Assembly (NCBI RefSeq): GCF_001592945.1
Contig: NZ_LRPB01000002.1
Coordinates: 1 to 64,000 of the forward strand
From: Roseivirga seohaensis
Lineage (GTDB): Bacteria > Bacteroidota > Bacteroidia > Cytophagales > Cyclobacteriaceae
Direction: 5' to 3'
DNA length: 64,000 nucleotides
Below are positions 62,399-64,000 of the stretch, one piece after another. How positions within the stretch are numbered: the first letter of the stretch is position 1; the number at the start of each line of letters is the position of its first letter. The translations under genes and the position numbers were made by a program. The notes under the pieces are model-generated. The model was given only the letters and a program-made list of their open reading frames with translations, was not told the origin of the DNA and searched no databases.

Positions 62399-62496
62399 GA
62401 CGCCAAACTTGTTGTTCTTCACGTCTATTAACAAAGCAGATAATGAACCTAAGAAAAAGAGGTACTTTATTTGCAGGTCAACACAAAACTCAAACC

Positions 62497-64000
62497 ATGT
62501 TAAAACAACAATTTTTTGTAGCCTTATTGCTGCTATTTTCATTCCCTTCAATGGCGCAAGGCATTAAAGGAACTATTAAAGACGAGAACGGAGAAGCACT
62601 TCCCTTTGCTTCTATTTATGTGAAAGAAGTCGGTTCGGGCACCTCATCTAACCTCGATGGCTTTTACGAATACCGACTTCAGCCAGGAAATTATCAAGTT
62701 ACATACCAGTTTATGGGCTATGCTACCGTAATCAAGAATATAAAGGTAGGTGCTGGTTTCGAGACGGTCGATATCGTTATGAAGCCACAGGTCATCAATT
62801 TGGCATCGGTTACGGTGGAGGCTAATGCTGAAGACCCTTCTTACACGATTATGCGCAAGGCCATTGCCAAAGCGGAATATCATTTATTGCAAAACGACAG
62901 TTATTCGGCAGAGGTGTATATGAAGGGAACAGGCCAAATCACCAAAGTGCCTTGGCTTTTGAGAAAAACTTTTGAGAAAGAAGGAATTGATACTTCGCAA
63001 GTGTACACGTCCGAATCGGTTAGTGAGATCTATTTCGAAAGGCCGAATACCTTTAAAGAGAAGGTGATCTCGGTAAGAACTACGGGCCAAGAAAGCGATA
63101 ATGCCAACCCAAACGCCTATATCAACAGCAGTTTTTATCTACCAGAAGTTGTGAATGCAGTTTCTCCTTTAAGCCCCCGAGCTTTTTCCTATTACAAGTT
63201 TAAATATGAGGGCAGCTTTAGAGAACGCGGCTATGAAATCAATAAGATTAGAGTAACGCCACGTTCCAAAGGCGATGATTTATTTGAAGGGGTGATTTAT
63301 ATCAGAGAAGACTTTTGGAACATTCACTCCCTCGATTTAACCACCAGCCTAATGGGCTTTCAAATTAGAATTGAGCAGATTTTCGCGCCTATAAAAGGCG
63401 AAATCTGGATGCCCGTTACGCAGAAGTTTGAATTCTCGGGTTCCATTTTTGGCTTGGCTGGCAGCTATAATTACTTGGCTTCGGTAAGTGATTACACCGT
63501 AACCGAAAATGAAGATTTAGACCCTTCGGTAATTCTTATCGATGAGAAAATAGAGGCTGCTCCAGAAGAAATCAAAGCCATTAAATCGGGTAATGTAGAA
63601 GAGGGCGTAAATCAAGTATTCAAAGAAGATCAAGAAGTTTCGCGCAAGCAGTTTAAAAAACTGATGAAGGAATACGACAAGGAAGAACGCAAAGAAGCCG
63701 GTGAAGTAGATGTAGTTTCTGATTACTACTTCAACATCGACTCTTTAGCCACCAAAAAAGATTCGTTGTATTGGGTAACCAGAAGGCCAGTGCCCTTAAC
63801 GAAAAAAGAAATTGTGGGCTATCAGCGCGAAGACAGTACCTATTTTGCAGACAAGGCTAAAGCAGAAGCAGATACACTTCGACTAAAAAATGGAGCGAAA
63901 TTTAAAATTGGAGATGTGCTTTTCGGCAGCTATTACAAATTGGGCGATCGATTGAGGTTTGATTTTGCGGGTTTTGTACCAAGACTTCGCTTTAATACCG
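62497..64000 (+). CDS. DUF5686 / carboxypeptidase-like regulatory domain protein (3' cut by window end)
   Basis: The ATG at 62497 begins a signal peptide MLKQQFFVALLLLFSFPSMA, then a carboxypeptidase-regulatory-like beta sandwich (IKGTIKDENGEALPFASIYV, ~23-105) and a DUF5686-type body (YTIMRKAIAKAEYHL; Lys-rich FKKLMKEYDKEERKE ~385-405). About 501 codons are present without a stop and the frame runs off the window. An in-frame ATG at 62443 would add 18 residues ahead of the signal and is rejected. Likely an outer-membrane protein of the family found widely in Bacteroidota; function unknown. Confidence 0.82.
   Translation, partial: MLKQQFFVALLLLFSFPSMAQGIKGTIKDENGEALPFASIYVKEVGSGTSSNLDGFYEYRLQPGNYQVTYQFMGYATVIKNIKVGAGFETVDIVMKPQVINLASVTVEANAEDPSYTIMRKAIAKAEYHLLQNDSYSAEVYMKGTGQITKVPWLLRKTFEKEGIDTSQVYTSESVSEIYFERPNTFKEKVISVRTTGQESDNANPNAYINSSFYLPEVVNAVSPLSPRAFSYYKFKYEGSFRERGYEINKIRVTPRSKGDDLFEGVIYIREDFWNIHSLDLTTSLMGFQIRIEQIFAPIKGEIWMPVTQKFEFSGSIFGLAGSYNYLASVSDYTVTENEDLDPSVILIDEKIEAAPEEIKAIKSGNVEEGVNQVFKEDQEVSRKQFKKLMKEYDKEERKEAGEVDVVSDYYFNIDSLATKKDSLYWVTRRPVPLTKKEIVGYQREDSTYFADKAKAEADTLRLKNGAKFKIGDVLFGSYYKLGDRLRFDFAGFVPRLRFNT

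Noticed and set aside
1-64000. CRISPR array, rRNA or tRNA genes, prophage
   Set aside because: No regularly spaced repeats, cloverleaf sequences or phage structural genes were seen.

Overview
The window reads as chromosomal DNA from a low-GC, probably marine member of the Bacteroidota, most likely order Cytophagales (Roseivirga/Fulvivirga-like; this placement is inference). The signs are repeated TAnnTTTG promoter boxes with weak or absent Shine-Dalgarno sequences, many TTG/GTG starts, and Bacteroidota-typical families: DUF4924, a TonB receptor with a carboxypeptidase-like N-domain, a PorE-like OmpA protein, 6-bladed propeller lipoproteins, DUF4905, TIGR02757 and DUF5686.

0-8.1 kb is housekeeping: DUF4924, lepA, folD, queE, a PorE-like envelope protein, a lysine/alanine-dehydrogenase-type enzyme, deoC and acyP. 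8.1-10.8 kb is an accessory block inserted exactly at the 3' end of acyP. A 16-bp copy of that gene end recurs at the far side. The block carries a small protein plus PIN-like nuclease pair, a lipoprotein, two ~95-bp cassette-like repeats each lying just 3' of a gene, an attC-like inverted repeat and a REP-type palindrome cluster. 10.8-26.7 kb holds an unknown protein, an M14 peptidase, a strongly codon-biased TonB receptor, an alpha/beta hydrolase, a complete RND efflux operon, an MltF-like transglycosylase and a carotenoid-type desaturase.

27-34 kb is a hydroxyproline catabolic operon (epimerase, D-hydroxyproline oxidase, deaminase, ketoglutarate semialdehyde dehydrogenase, plus a propeller lipoprotein) divergent from an AraC regulator. 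34-43 kb is a kynurenine-to-aminomuconate pathway (3-HAO, ACMSD, kynureninase and KMO, with an alkylguanine-DNA methyltransferase embedded and a PD-(D/E)XK-like DUF4365 gene at its tail). It is divergent from a short-chain dehydrogenase and an aminomuconate-semialdehyde-type dehydrogenase. A structured RNA candidate with its own terminator follows at 42.85-43.08 kb.

43-46.4 kb contains a nitrilase-family hydrolase, thioredoxin, a desaturase behind a long structured leader, and a GNAT acetyltransferase. 46.4-49.6 kb is a second accessory zone of orphan small proteins: two paralogous small membrane-protein genes that are both frameshifted, and a HEPN-like gene between two ~130-bp hairpin-ended repeats. 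49.6-64 kb returns to core-type genes: a methyltransferase, an NfeD/PLP-lyase/truncated-haemoglobin operon, DUF4905, a LysM-DPBB protein, a repetitive secreted protein, TIGR02757, a second propeller lipoprotein, an ECF sigma factor with a degenerate anti-sigma partner, gmk, nadD and a DUF5686 gene cut by the window end.

No tRNA, rRNA, CRISPR array, integrase or complete insertion sequence was recognised. All family assignments are by eye from the translations, without database searches.
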